Positions 1-8,301 of a stretch of 64,000 nt of DNA are shown one piece after another. The first letter of the stretch is position 1, and each line of letters starts with the position of its first letter. This stretch comes from Pseudarthrobacter phenanthrenivorans Sphe3 (lineage in GTDB: Bacteria > Actinomycetota > Actinomycetes > Actinomycetales > Micrococcaceae): assembly GCF_000189535.1 (NCBI RefSeq), contig NC_015145.1, positions 3,844,001 to 3,908,000 of the forward strand, read 5' to 3'. The notes below the pieces were generated by a model. That model ran no database searches. It had not been told where the DNA came from and saw only the letters and a program-made list of their open reading frames with translations. The position numbers and the translations under genes were made by a program.

Positions 1-2
1 AA

Positions 3-635
3 GCCAAGCTCGATTGCCCCGTCCTGCTGGAAAATGATGCCCGTTCCATGGCAGTGGGCGAGGTTCGGGGCCCGCTCGAGTCGATCGTCGCGGTCAAAGT
101 CAGCACCGGCGTCGGCTCCGGCATCATCGTCCGCGGCGCGCTTGTCCGCGGAGCCCATGGTGCTGCCGGAGACATAGGCCACGTGCGCATTCCCGAAGCC
201 GCCGGCAAGCGCTGCCGGTGCGGCCGGGATGGTTGCTTGGCGGCCGTAGCGTCCGGCCGCGCATTGCTGGCTGATCCGAGGTTTGCCCACTACGGGACGC
301 TGCGGCAGCTTGTTGACGCCTACGACGAGGACCCCGAAGTACGCGCCGCCGTCGCTAATGCCGGACGGGTCCTGGGTCGCGCGCTGTCGGCGACGGTGGG
401 AACACTGAACCCTGGCCGGGTGGCGGTCGGAGGACTCGTGGGCGTGCTTCCGGAGTTCCTGGCCGCCTGCCGTCAGCAGATCCTTGACGACGCTTTCGAA
501 CCTTCCCTGGTGGACCTGGAAATTGTTCCGGCGGACAGCCGAACCGCCACCGCTGTTGGGTTGTGCAAGCTGGTGGAGGAGAGCCTCTACGCACCGGAGC
601 GGATCGAACAGCTGCTGGCACAGCGGACCGGTTAA
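3..635 (+). CDS. ROK family protein, 5'-truncated by window edge
   Basis: This is the C-terminal part of a ROK (repressor/ORF/kinase) protein; the reading frame is open from base 3, so the real start lies outside the window. Visible are the GVGSGIIV glycine-rich sugar-kinase segment, the GDIGHVRI zinc/active-site segment and the cysteine cluster CRCGRDGC, the family zinc-binding site. The usual glutamate after the last cysteine (CxCGxxGCxE) is alanine here (GCLAA). Without the N-terminus it cannot be decided whether it is a sugar kinase or a DNA-binding ROK regulator. Confidence 0.85.
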   Translation, partial: AKLDCPVLLENDARSMAVGEVRGPLESIVAVKVSTGVGSGIIVRGALVRGAHGAAGDIGHVRIPEAAGKRCRCGRDGCLAAVASGRALLADPRFAHYGTLRQLVDAYDEDPEVRAAVANAGRVLGRALSATVGTLNPGRVAVGGLVGVLPEFLAACRQQILDDAFEPSLVDLEIVPADSRTATAVGLCKLVEESLYAPERIEQLLAQRTG

Positions 636-691
636 GGGGGCTGCGCGGACGGAAAGCAGGACAGCCTGCCCTTTGCAAAGCAAGCCCACTC

Positions 692-727
692 TGGCACCGC
701 ACCACCGCCGTCCCTAGACTCGGGCTA
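692..727 (+). promoter_or_regulatory. Promoter of the ferritin gene, apparently leaderless
   Basis: TAGACT at 715-720 fits the actinobacterial -10 pattern TANNNT and ends 6 bases before base 727, the first base of the presumed ferritin start codon. A weak -35 candidate (TGGCAC, 692-697) lies 17 bases upstream. No Shine-Dalgarno sequence is present, so transcription probably begins at the start codon itself. This is inferred from spacing only. Confidence 0.5.
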
Positions 728-1257
728 TAACCACTTCCTCGTTCAATGCACTCCTGTCCACCCAGATCGGCAATGAGTTCACCGCCTCCCAGCAGTACAT
801 TGCCGTGGCCACCTGGTTCGCCAACCAGGACCTCCCCCAGCTGGCCAGGTACTTCTACCGGCAGTCCGTGGAGGAACGGAACCACGCCATGATGATGGTG
901 CAGTACATGCTGGACCGGGACATTCCGTTCACGATTCCGGGCGTTCCGGCCGTCCGCAACGACTTCGCCTCCGTCACCGAGCCGCTGGCCCTGGCCCTGC
1001 AGCAGGAAAAGGAAGTTACCCGCAACATTGAGGACCTCTTCCGGGCAGCGCGCGGCGAGAACGATGCCTTGGGCGAGCAGTTCATGCTCTGGTTCCTGAA
1101 GGAGCAGGTGGAGGAGGTGGCGTCCATGACCACCCTGCTGAACATCGCGGAACGGGCGGACAACCTCTTCGACATCGAGAACTTCATCGCCCGGGAAACA
1201 ATCGGCGACGGCGGCCGGGACAGCGCCGCCCCCGAAGCGGCGGGCGGCGCCCTCTAG
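727..1257 (+). CDS. Ferritin, apparent AUA start
   Basis: Non-haem ferritin, forming iron-storage cages that oxidise Fe(II). From 727 the product is 176 aa, a normal length, beginning (M/I)TTSSFNALL. Ferroxidase residues are in place: E in the first helix (NEFTASQQY), E and H in VEERNHAMMM, E in QQEKEV and acidic residues in KEQVEEV. The conserved N-terminus is encoded upstream of the first possible canonical start (GTG 805), which would delete helix A and its glutamate. The frame is closed by TAG at 715-717 and only ATA (727) lies where the start should be. No ATG, GTG or TTG occurs between the stop and helix A. Either AUA initiates on a leaderless mRNA, or this is a start-codon mutation or sequencing error. 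Confidence 0.85.
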   Translation: MTTSSFNALLSTQIGNEFTASQQYIAVATWFANQDLPQLARYFYRQSVEERNHAMMMVQYMLDRDIPFTIPGVPAVRNDFASVTEPLALALQQEKEVTRNIEDLFRAARGENDALGEQFMLWFLKEQVEEVASMTTLLNIAERADNLFDIENFIARETIGDGGRDSAAPEAAGGAL

Positions 1258-1263
1258 CCCCTC

Positions 1264-1333
1264 CCCCAACTAAGTAGCGCTAAGTGTCGTTTTGGCGCCC
1301 CATAACGACACTTAGCGCTACCCAGTTGGGGGG
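1264..1333. repeat. REP-like palindromic repeat, copy 1
   Basis: Long imperfect inverted repeat with outer CCCAACT/AGTTGGG arms and inner arms built on TAGCGCTAAGTGTCGTTTT. Closely related copies lie at 11250-11313 and 51896-51961. It sits just after the ferritin stop codon and could act there as a hairpin, but copy 2 lies between divergent promoters, so the family is not simply a terminator. Confidence 0.85.
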
Positions 1334-1421
1334 TGGGCGAGGGATGGTGAGGTTGCGCACCAAGGTGGCCCGCCGCCGTCGGCCGTTGCTACGCTGGAAA
1401 CAAGGCCCGGCACCAGGGCCT

Positions 1422-1459
1422 CCGGACGACGGTTCAGTACCCGGCACACGACAAGACTG
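1422..1459 (+). promoter_or_regulatory. Guanidine-III (ykkC-III / mini-ykkC-like) riboswitch
   Basis: The segment has CCGGACGA, then GTACCCGG and ACAAGACTGG in the order and spacing of the compact guanidine-III aptamer known from actinobacteria such as Thermobifida. The two CCGG blocks (1422-1425, 1441-1444) form P1. The loop segment around CAGT (1435-1438) can pair with ACTGG (1456-1460), giving the pseudoknot. An AAAGGA ribosome-binding site (1463-1468) follows at once, before ATG 1475, so guanidinium binding would be expected to expose or hide the RBS. Recognition is by motif; no covariance-model search was made. Confidence 0.88.
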
Positions 1460-1474
1460 GCCAAAGGACTCATC

Positions 1475-1798
1475 ATGTCGTGGCTGATCCTCATCCTTTC
1501 CGGCGCCCTTGAGGCGGTGTGGGCCGCAGCGCTGCATCGCGCGTCGCAGGCCACAGGCCGCCGGCGCATTGCCCCCGCCGCCCTGTTTTTGGTCTCCGTC
1601 GCTGCCAGCACCGGCGGCCTCGCCATCGCCATGCAGGCCATTCCCACGGGCACGGCCTACGCCGTCTGGGTGGGCGTGGGCGTGGTCCTCACGTCCGCGT
1701 ACGCCATCGTCACCAGGGTGGAGCGTCCGACGGCGGCGCGGCTGTTCCTGTTGTCCGGCATCGCTGTGTGCGTGGTTGGCCTGAAGGTGGTGGCGTGA
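1475..1798 (+). CDS. SMR family guanidinium exporter subunit (Gdx/SugE-like)
   Basis: Small multidrug resistance protein of 107 aa with four predicted membrane helices. The coupling glutamate (LEAVWA, near residue 13) and the GTAYAVWVGVG signature are present. Proton-coupled SMR transporters act as antiparallel dimers in the membrane. The guanidine-III riboswitch directly upstream points to guanidinium export (Gdx branch) rather than broad drug export. Its stop overlaps the start of the next SMR gene by one base, so the two probably form a heteromeric pair. It starts at ATG 1475 behind AAAGGA. Confidence 0.9.
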   Translation: MSWLILILSGALEAVWAAALHRASQATGRRRIAPAALFLVSVAASTGGLAIAMQAIPTGTAYAVWVGVGVVLTSAYAIVTRVERPTAARLFLLSGIAVCVVGLKVVA

Positions 1799-2136
1799 TG
1801 TTCGAGCGTTCCGTTCCCTGGCTGGTCCTGCTGGCCTCGGCAGTCCTGGAAGCAGTCTGGGCCACGGCCCTGGGCTTGTCCGACGGCTTGACCAGGCCCT
1901 TCCCCACCCTTGTTTTCGCCGTCACGGCATCGCTGAGCATGCTGGGCCTGGGCATGGCCATCCGGCACATCCCGCTGGGCACGGCCTACGCCGTCTGGGT
2001 AGGTGTTGGCGCCGCGCTGACCGTTGGCTGGGCAATGGCCACGGGCGTGGAACCCTTCAGCGTGCTCAAGGTGTTTTTCATTGCGGGGATCGTTGGCTGC
2101 GCTGCCGGCCTGAAGGCCTTGCCGCAGGACCGGTAG
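1798..2136 (+). CDS. SMR family guanidinium exporter, second subunit
   Basis: Second small multidrug resistance protein, 112 aa, with four membrane helices, the conserved glutamate in LEAVWA and GTAYAVWVGVG. It starts at the ATG that overlaps the TGA of the first subunit (TGATG), which means translational coupling and fixed stoichiometry. It is therefore under the same guanidine-III riboswitch. Paired SMR genes usually make obligate heterodimers. Its 3' end overlaps the convergent LacI gene by 59 bp. Confidence 0.88.
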   Translation: MFERSVPWLVLLASAVLEAVWATALGLSDGLTRPFPTLVFAVTASLSMLGLGMAIRHIPLGTAYAVWVGVGAALTVGWAMATGVEPFSVLKVFFIAGIVGCAAGLKALPQDR

Positions 2137-3163
2137 AACCCCGCAGCACCAGATCGGAAGCGAGCACCACCGGCGAGTGGGTGGATTGTTCACCGGCGAT
2201 GTCGGCTGCAAGAGCATGGACGGCAGCATGGGCAATCGCCGCAGCCGGCTGCCGCAGCGTTGTCAGCGGCGGGTCGGTAAGGGCCATCAGCGTCGAATCG
2301 TCAAAGCCCACGATCGACACGTCTTCCGGCACTCGCAGCCCCCTTGCCCGTGCCGCGCGGATGGCGCCCAGGGCCATGACGTCGGAGGCACACACGATCG
2401 CAGTGTGGCCCGAGTCCAGGAGCTCATTGGCCGCGCTTTGGCCGCCTTCCACGGTGAACATGCTCGTGGCGATGTGGGGCGCAGGATCGTCAGTGTCCAG
2501 GAATTCGGCGAGCGCTGCACGGAAGCCGGCCAGCTTCTGCCGGCTGGGGACGAAGCGGTGCGGGCCGATGGCCAGCCCTACTTTCCGGTGGCCCAGGCTG
2601 GCAAGGTGCTGGACAGCGGTGCTGATGGCCGCTGCGTCGTCGTTGGCGACCGACGCCGCGCCGAGTTCCGCCCGGGGGCCGTTGACCAGCACATACGGAA
2701 TGCCGCGGCCGCGAAGCCGGTGGTAGCGCTCCAGGCTGGCCTGGCCGTCCGCGTGCGCCGTGCAGATGAAGATGATGCCGGCCGCTCCCTGCGCCACGAG
2801 CATCTCGATGTATTCGTCCTCCGACCGCCCTCCCCCGGGCAGCGCGCAGATGACGGGAATGAAGTCTTCCTGCGAGAGCAGGGAAACCACGGCCTGGGCG
2901 ATGGCGGGGAAGATGGGATTGGTCAGGTCCGGGACAATAACGCCCACCTGGCCCCTGACATCGCCCCGGGACCGGTCGGGCCGTTCATAGCCGAGATCGT
3001 CCATGGCCGCCAGGACTGCCTGGCGGATTTCCCGTGAAACTCCCTTCCGGCCGTTGACCACCCGGGACACGGTGGCGATGCTGACGCCGACCTTCCGTGC
3101 AAGGTCTTCCAGTTTTGGCCGTTCGGCTGCGGCGGGTGGGGTCCGGCTCCCGGTCGTGCTCAT
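2078..3163 (-). CDS. LacI family transcriptional regulator
   Basis: 361 aa. An N-terminal LacI helix-turn-helix (LEDLARKVGVSIATVSRVV, about residues 18-36) is followed by a periplasmic-binding-protein-like effector domain, and the C-terminal part has the family segments CASDVMALGA, GFDDS and LTTLRQP. The gene is divergent from the pullulanase gene and most likely represses it in response to an alpha-glucan-derived sugar (inference from position). The last 59 bp overlap the convergent SMR gene; the overlapping tail is low-complexity and not needed for the fold. Confidence 0.9.
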   Translation of the reverse strand: MSTTGSRTPPAAAERPKLEDLARKVGVSIATVSRVVNGRKGVSREIRQAVLAAMDDLGYERPDRSRGDVRGQVGVIVPDLTNPIFPAIAQAVVSLLSQEDFIPVICALPGGGRSEDEYIEMLVAQGAAGIIFICTAHADGQASLERYHRLRGRGIPYVLVNGPRAELGAASVANDDAAAISTAVQHLASLGHRKVGLAIGPHRFVPSRQKLAGFRAALAEFLDTDDPAPHIATSMFTVEGGQSAANELLDSGHTAIVCASDVMALGAIRAARARGLRVPEDVSIVGFDDSTLMALTDPPLTTLRQPAAAIAHAAVHALAADIAGEQSTHSPVVLASDLVLRGSTGPAARPSGRQRSQRSPQ

Positions 3164-3270
3164 GTGGCTCCTTCACCGGAACAGCAGTCCGGAAGTCTTG
3201 GTGCCTTCAAGTGTACGGACAGCAGACCGGTAGCTTCATGAAAACAGAACGTGAAATTTTCAGCAAACAG

Positions 3271-3299
3271 TTGACGCTGCGTGAAACGAATTCTAGGCT
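3271..3299 (+). promoter_or_regulatory. Pullulanase promoter with overlapping palindromic operator
   Basis: TTGACG (3271-3276), a 17-bp spacer and TAGGCT (3294-3299) form a good sigma-70-type promoter. The -35 is embedded in the near-palindrome TTGACGCTGCGTGAA (3271-3285), symmetric except at three positions including the centre. A second small palindrome, TGAAATTTTCA, lies at 3252-3262. The first is the best operator candidate for the divergent LacI protein. Confidence 0.55.
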
Positions 3300-3356
3300 C
3301 AGGGGTACCCCGCTCCTCACCGCTGACGGCCGGGGCGTCTCCAAGGAAGGTCTTCC

Positions 3357-6300
3357 ATGACTCATCACCCCACCACCTCCGGGCTCTCCCCCGCCCTCAG
3401 AAGGAAGCTCGCCGCGGCCCTGGCCGCCGCCTGTGCCACGCCTTTGGCACTGGGCAGCTTTGCCCTCCCGGCGTCCGCGGACCACACGGCAGTCCCCCAG
3501 GCCGTGGCTTTGGTTGGCTCCCTGCAGTCCGAAATCGGCTGCCCAGGGGACTGGCAGCCCGACTGCACGGCCAGCAGGCTGCAGCCCGTCGAGGGTTCGG
3601 CAACGCTGTACCGGGCCACCTTCGACATTCCTGCCGGCACCTACGGCATGAAGATTGCCCTCAACAACTCCTGGGACGAGAACTACGGTGCCGGCGGAGC
3701 AGCCGGCGGCGGCGACCTGGTGCTCAACGCACCCGGCGGTCCAGTGACCTTCACCTATGACCACGCCAGCCACACGCTGAGCGACGACGTGCCTGATGCG
3801 CTCGGGGCGGAGGCCGGTGCCCACTGGCTGTCGGCGGACACCATCGCCTGGCAGGCCCCTTCGGCGGAGGGAACCACCTACCGGCTTTACAGCGGGCCCG
3901 ACGGCGGCCTGGCGGTGGCGGATGGTCAGGTCACCGGCGGCAGCTACACAGCACTTGAGAAAACGGCCGGCAGCCTGGAGGCGGGACTGGCAGCGAGGTA
4001 CCCCCACCTTGCCGGTTTCACCTCGCTGCGGCTGGCCGGAACTGATGCCGGCCGTGCAAAGGAACTGCTCAAGGGCCAGCTGCTGGTTGCCGCCGTTGGG
4101 GCCGACGGCAAGGTCACCGCAGCCACCGGCGTCCAGGTCCCCGGCGTCATGGACACCCTGTACCAGGGCGCGGCCGGCCAGGAGCTCGGGCTGACGTGGA
4201 AGGGCAACCGCCCCGGGCTGGCCCTGTGGGCGCCGACTGCCCGCAGTGTCACTGTCCACACCTACGCTGCCGGTTCGGGCGGCGAGCCTGTCGCCAGCCG
4301 GGCCATGGAACCGGGCGCGGATGGCGTCTGGTCGCTGACCGGGGAGAAGGAATGGAGCGGCGCTTACTACCTGTACGAGGTGGAGGTCTTCGTGCCGGAA
4401 ACCGGCAAGGTGGAGCGGAACCTCGTCACCGACCCCTACAGCGTGGGGCTCTCCGCCAACTCCGAACGCAGCCTGTTTGTTGACGTGGAGGACAAGTCCC
4501 TGGCCCCCGAGGGCTGGAAGAAGCTGCAGAAGCCCGCGCTCAACAAGCCGGAGGACCTTTCCCTCTATGAGCTGCACGTCCGCGACTTCTCCATCACCGA
4601 TGCCTCCGTCCCGGAGGAACACCGGGGAACCTACAAAGCCTTCGCACAGCAGGACAGCAACGGCATGCGCCGCCTCCGTGAACTGACTTCAGCGGGCCTC
4701 AACGCCGTCCACCTGCTGCCGGTGAACGACATCGGCACCATCGAGGAACGGCGCAGCGAACAGCTCGAACCCGCCTGCAACCTCGCGGCACTGCCCGCGG
4801 ATTCAGAGGAACAACAGGCCTGCGTCGCAGAAACTGCCTCCAAGGACGGCTTCAACTGGGGCTACGATCCCCTGCACTACACCACCCCCGAAGGCTCCTA
4901 CGCCACCAACCCGGACGGCACCGCACGCATCACCGAGTTCCGGGAAATGGTGGCCGGACTCAACGCCGCCGGGGCACGCGTCATCCAGGACGTGGTCTAC
5001 AACCACACCTCCAGCGCCGGCCAGTCCGGGTCCAACAACCTTGACCGGATTGTTCCCGGCTACTACCACCGCCTGAACGCCACCACCGGCTCACTGGAGA
5101 CCTCCACCTGCTGCGCCAACACGGCCACCGAGAACACGATGATGGGCAAGCTCATGATCGATTCCCTGGTGACGCTTGCCAAGACCTACAAGCTGGACGG
5201 GTTCCGCTTCGACCTCATGGGCCACCACTCCAAGCAGAACATGCTGGACGTGCGGGCAGCCCTGGACGGGCTGACCCTGGCCAAGGACGGTGTGGACGGC
5301 AGGAACATCACCCTCTACGGCGAAGGCTGGAACTTCGGCGAGGTGGCCAACAACGCCAGGTTCGTCCAGGCCACGCAGGAGAACATGGCCGGAACCGGCA
5401 TCGGCACGTTCAATGACCGGCTGCGCGACGCCGTACGCGGCGGCGGCCCCTTCGACCCCGACCCGCGGGTCCAGGGCTTCGCTTCGGGCCTGTTCACCGA
5501 CCCCAACAGCTCCCCTGCCAACGGCACCCCGGAACAGCAGAAAGCATCCCTGCTCCTGGCCCAGGACCTGATCAAGGTGGGCCTGACCGGCAACCTGAAG
5601 GACTACTCCTTCGTTGACCGCACCGGTGCAACCGTCAAGGGCTCGGACGTGCCGTACAACGGCGCCCCCGCCGGATACACCAGTGATCCGCAGGAGGCCG
5701 TCACCTACGTGGAAGCGCACGACAACGAGACGCTGTTTGATGCCTTTGCCCTGAAGCTGCCGCAGGACACCCCCATGGCGGAACGGACGCGGATGCAGAC
5801 CCTCGCGCTCAGCACCACGGCCTTCAGCCAGGGCATCTCGTTCTGGCACGCCGGCGGGGAATCCCTCCGCAGCAAATCCCTGGACCGCAACAGCTACGAC
5901 TCGGGCGACTGGTTCAACATCCTTGACCACACGGACGCCTCCAACGGCTTCGGCCGCGGACTGCCGCCCAAGGCCGACAACGAGGACAAGTACGGCTACC
6001 TGCGCCCGCTGCTGGCGGACCCCACGCTGAAGCCTGCACCCGCCGCGATCGCCGAGGCGCGCAGCCGGGCGGCAGAACTGCTGCAAATCCGCAAGAGCAC
6101 GCCGCTGTTCCGCCTGGGTGACGCCGCCCTGGTGCAGCAGAAGGTCTCGTTCCCCACTGCGGGCCCGGACCAGGCGCCCGGCGTGGTGGTTATGCGGATC
6201 GACGACTCGGTGGGCCCGGACGTGGACGAGGACCTCACCGGACTGGTGGTGGTGTTCAACGCCGCCGACGAGGCCGTCAGCCAGGCAGTCGCCGGCACCA

Positions 6301-6434
6301 CAGGCACCGCTTACGGCCTCCACCCGGTCCAGGCCTCGGGCAGCGACCCGGTGGTCAGGACTGCCGCCCATGATCCGGCAACCGGGACCTTCACCGTCCC
6401 GGCCCGCACCGTGGCGGTGTTCCAGGCCGGCTAG
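3357..6434 (+). CDS. pulA: Secreted pullulanase, type I (GH13)
   Basis: 1025 aa. It hydrolyses alpha-1,6 branch bonds in pullulan and branched alpha-glucans outside the cell. Order: signal peptide (about residues 1-42, ending near ALPASADH), a pullulanase-associated N-terminal beta domain, a CBM48-like domain (GNRPGLALWAPTA), the GH13 barrel and a C-terminal beta domain. The four GH13 regions are visible: QDVVYNHT; GFRFDLMGHH with nucleophile D619; YGEGWNFG with acid/base E656; YVEAHDN with D789. A YDPLHYTTPEGSY segment typical of pullulanases is present. It is the only secreted glucan hydrolase in the window and lies alone opposite a LacI regulator. Confidence 0.95.
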   Translation: MTHHPTTSGLSPALRRKLAAALAAACATPLALGSFALPASADHTAVPQAVALVGSLQSEIGCPGDWQPDCTASRLQPVEGSATLYRATFDIPAGTYGMKIALNNSWDENYGAGGAAGGGDLVLNAPGGPVTFTYDHASHTLSDDVPDALGAEAGAHWLSADTIAWQAPSAEGTTYRLYSGPDGGLAVADGQVTGGSYTALEKTAGSLEAGLAARYPHLAGFTSLRLAGTDAGRAKELLKGQLLVAAVGADGKVTAATGVQVPGVMDTLYQGAAGQELGLTWKGNRPGLALWAPTARSVTVHTYAAGSGGEPVASRAMEPGADGVWSLTGEKEWSGAYYLYEVEVFVPETGKVERNLVTDPYSVGLSANSERSLFVDVEDKSLAPEGWKKLQKPALNKPEDLSLYELHVRDFSITDASVPEEHRGTYKAFAQQDSNGMRRLRELTSAGLNAVHLLPVNDIGTIEERRSEQLEPACNLAALPADSEEQQACVAETASKDGFNWGYDPLHYTTPEGSYATNPDGTARITEFREMVAGLNAAGARVIQDVVYNHTSSAGQSGSNNLDRIVPGYYHRLNATTGSLETSTCCANTATENTMMGKLMIDSLVTLAKTYKLDGFRFDLMGHHSKQNMLDVRAALDGLTLAKDGVDGRNITLYGEGWNFGEVANNARFVQATQENMAGTGIGTFNDRLRDAVRGGGPFDPDPRVQGFASGLFTDPNSSPANGTPEQQKASLLLAQDLIKVGLTGNLKDYSFVDRTGATVKGSDVPYNGAPAGYTSDPQEAVTYVEAHDNETLFDAFALKLPQDTPMAERTRMQTLALSTTAFSQGISFWHAGGESLRSKSLDRNSYDSGDWFNILDHTDASNGFGRGLPPKADNEDKYGYLRPLLADPTLKPAPAAIAEARSRAAELLQIRKSTPLFRLGDAALVQQKVSFPTAGPDQAPGVVVMRIDDSVGPDVDEDLTGLVVVFNAADEAVSQAVAGTTGTAYGLHPVQASGSDPVVRTAAHDPATGTFTVPARTVAVFQAG

Positions 6435-6492
6435 CGCCCGGCAAAGCCGGCCGGGTGCCCCTGGCCTCCGGCCGCCCAACTGAATCTCCCAC

Positions 6493-6590
6493 CGCTGAGT
6501 CTCCCAGCCTATACGGACGGACGACGGCGTGTCCCGGCAAAACGCCGTCGTCCGCTGCCTGTGCCGAACCAAAGGTGGGGAGACTCAGCG
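6493..6590. repeat. Nested double inverted repeat
   Basis: Between the pullulanase stop and the next gene. Outer arms: CGCTGAGTCTCCCA (6493-6506) with its complement (one extra G) at 6576-6590. Inner arms: a perfect 13-bp pair, CGGACGACGGCGT (6518-6530) and 6542-6554, with an 11-base loop. No U-run follows. It is unlike the REP family elsewhere in the window. Confidence 0.75.
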
Positions 6591-6620
6591 CATGTCCGGG
6601 CCCCGGTTTAGGCTTTTGCC

Positions 6621-7247
6621 ATGGACTCACCCGAGATAGCCGAAGCAACGGAGGCCCTCCGGCGCCGGCTAGTGCCGGGAACACGGGTCATCCTGGGCAT
6701 TGCCGGGGCGCCCGGTTCCGGGAAATCAACGTTCGCGGAATGGATCCGGCAGCAGTTTGGTCCGGGGCAGGCAGTGGTGGTGCCCATGGACGGCTTCCAC
6801 CTGGGCAACGCGATTATCGATGGCACGCCCTTGCGGCAGCGCAAGGGGGCCATGGACACGTTCGACGCCGGCGGGTACCTTTCGCTGCTCCGCCGCCTAG
6901 TGCGCCGGGATGAGCCCGTGGTCTACGCCCCGGAATTCCGGCGGACCCTGGACGAGCCGGTGGCGGCATCGATCGCTGTCCCTGCCGAGGTGCCCCTCAT
7001 CATCACCGAGGGCAACTACCTCCTGATGGAGCAGCAGCCGTGGAAGGACGTCCGGGCGCAGCTGGACGAGGTGTGGTTCGTGGACACGCCACCCGTCCTG
7101 CGGTTGGCCCGGCTCGTGGAAAGGCACGTCTCTTTCGGCATGGATAGGGCTGCTGCCGAGGCCTGGGCGGCCGGACCGGACGAAGCGAATGCGGTGCTGA
7201 TCCAGGCCACCCGCCCGGCCGCGGACCGGATCATCCCCTGGAATTAG
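6621..7247 (+). CDS. Nucleoside/sugar kinase-like P-loop protein (uridine kinase superfamily)
   Basis: 208 aa cytoplasmic protein with a Walker A motif GAPGSGKST (about residues 28-36), PMDGFHLGN and EGNYLL, matching the phosphoribulokinase/uridine kinase/PanK-like superfamily. Close relatives are annotated as nucleoside/nucleotide kinases or YggC/FrcK-type fructose kinases. The substrate cannot be told from sequence. It begins at ATG 6621 with little upstream RBS signal, and stands alone on the + strand ahead of the aldo/keto reductase. Confidence 0.8.
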   Translation: MDSPEIAEATEALRRRLVPGTRVILGIAGAPGSGKSTFAEWIRQQFGPGQAVVVPMDGFHLGNAIIDGTPLRQRKGAMDTFDAGGYLSLLRRLVRRDEPVVYAPEFRRTLDEPVAASIAVPAEVPLIITEGNYLLMEQQPWKDVRAQLDEVWFVDTPPVLRLARLVERHVSFGMDRAAAEAWAAGPDEANAVLIQATRPAADRIIPWN

Positions 7248-7298
7248 CCCACGCCCCGCAAACTTGAACCCAGCAACAGTGGACGAACAGGAGAACCC

Positions 7299-8291
7299 AT
7301 GCCAACAACTGTGGACCTCGGCGACGGCCTCAGGGTCAGCCCCCTCGGCTTCGGCGGAATGGCGCTCACCCCGGTGTATGGGGAGGTGGACCAGGAGGAC
7401 GCGCTCCGGACGCTGCATCACGCCGTCGATTCCGGTGTCAGCTTTATTGACACCGCGGACATCTACGGCGGGGGCAGCAATGAGGAACTGATCGCCCGGC
7501 TGCTCAAGGAGCGGCGGGACGAGGTGCAGCTGGCCACCAAGTTCGGGCTGGTGGGAACACCGACGGACGGCTACACGGACATCAGGGGCGACGCCGCCTA
7601 CATCCGGCAGGCGGTGGACCGCAGCCTGCAGCGGCTGGGCACTGACGCGATCGACCTCTACTACATGCACCGCCGTGACCTCCGCGTTCCGATTGTGGAA
7701 ACCGTGGAGGCCATGGCGGAGCTTGTGCAGCAGGGCAAAGTCAGGCACCTGGGGCTGTCCGAAGTGACCGCCCAGGAGCTTCAAGAAGCCTCTGCCGTCC
7801 ACCCGATTGCGGCGGTCCAGAGTGAATGGTCCATCTGGAGCCGCGACGTGGAACGCAATGTTGTTCCTGCTGCCGCCGCCCTTGGGGTGGGGTTTGTGCC
7901 TTACTCGCCGCTGGGCCGGGGATTCCTCACCGGCACCGTTGACGCCTCGAGCCTGGGTGAAAAGGATTTCCGACGCCGGATCCCCCGTTTCGCTCCGGAC
8001 GCGGCGGGTGCCAACCAGGCGGTGGTGGACACCGTGCGGTCCGTGGCTAACGAACTGGACGCGACACCTGCCCAGGTTGCCCTGGCCTGGCTGCTCGCCC
8101 AGGGCAGGCAGCTGGGCCTGCCAGTGGTTCCCATCCCCGGCACCCGCAAGCGGGACCGGATCGACGAGAACCTGGGCGCTCTGGTCCTGGACCTGACCCC
8201 GGCGCAACTGGACGCGCTGGGCGAAGCCTCGGACGCCGTCGTCGGCTCCCGCTCAGCGGATCCCAACTGGGTGTCAGAGGGGCGTGAATAG
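7299..8291 (+). CDS. Aldo/keto reductase
   Basis: 330 aa NADPH-dependent oxidoreductase of the AKR superfamily. The catalytic tetrad is visible: D and Y in FIDTADIYGGG, K in LATKFG and H in YYMHRRD. The C-terminal cofactor segment PIPGTRKRDRIDENLGAL binds the NADP phosphate. It resembles AKR13-type/YajO-like reductases with a broad aldehyde range. ATG 7299 follows an AGGAGA RBS. The next gene starts 10 bp after its stop, so the two may be co-transcribed. Confidence 0.92.
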   Translation: MPTTVDLGDGLRVSPLGFGGMALTPVYGEVDQEDALRTLHHAVDSGVSFIDTADIYGGGSNEELIARLLKERRDEVQLATKFGLVGTPTDGYTDIRGDAAYIRQAVDRSLQRLGTDAIDLYYMHRRDLRVPIVETVEAMAELVQQGKVRHLGLSEVTAQELQEASAVHPIAAVQSEWSIWSRDVERNVVPAAAALGVGFVPYSPLGRGFLTGTVDASSLGEKDFRRRIPRFAPDAAGANQAVVDTVRSVANELDATPAQVALAWLLAQGRQLGLPVVPIPGTRKRDRIDENLGALVLDLTPAQLDALGEASDAVVGSRSADPNWVSEGRE

Positions 8292-8301
8292 ACTCAGAGC
8301 C

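Noticed and set aside
1264..1333. Intrinsic terminator of the ferritin gene
   Set aside because: The repeat recurs elsewhere, including between divergent promoters, and lacks a downstream T-tract.
3207..4622. 471-codon frame on the minus strand inside the pullulanase
   Set aside because: It is an antisense shadow caused by GC-rich codon use; the plus-strand GH13 motifs are clear and no family motif is seen in the antisense product.
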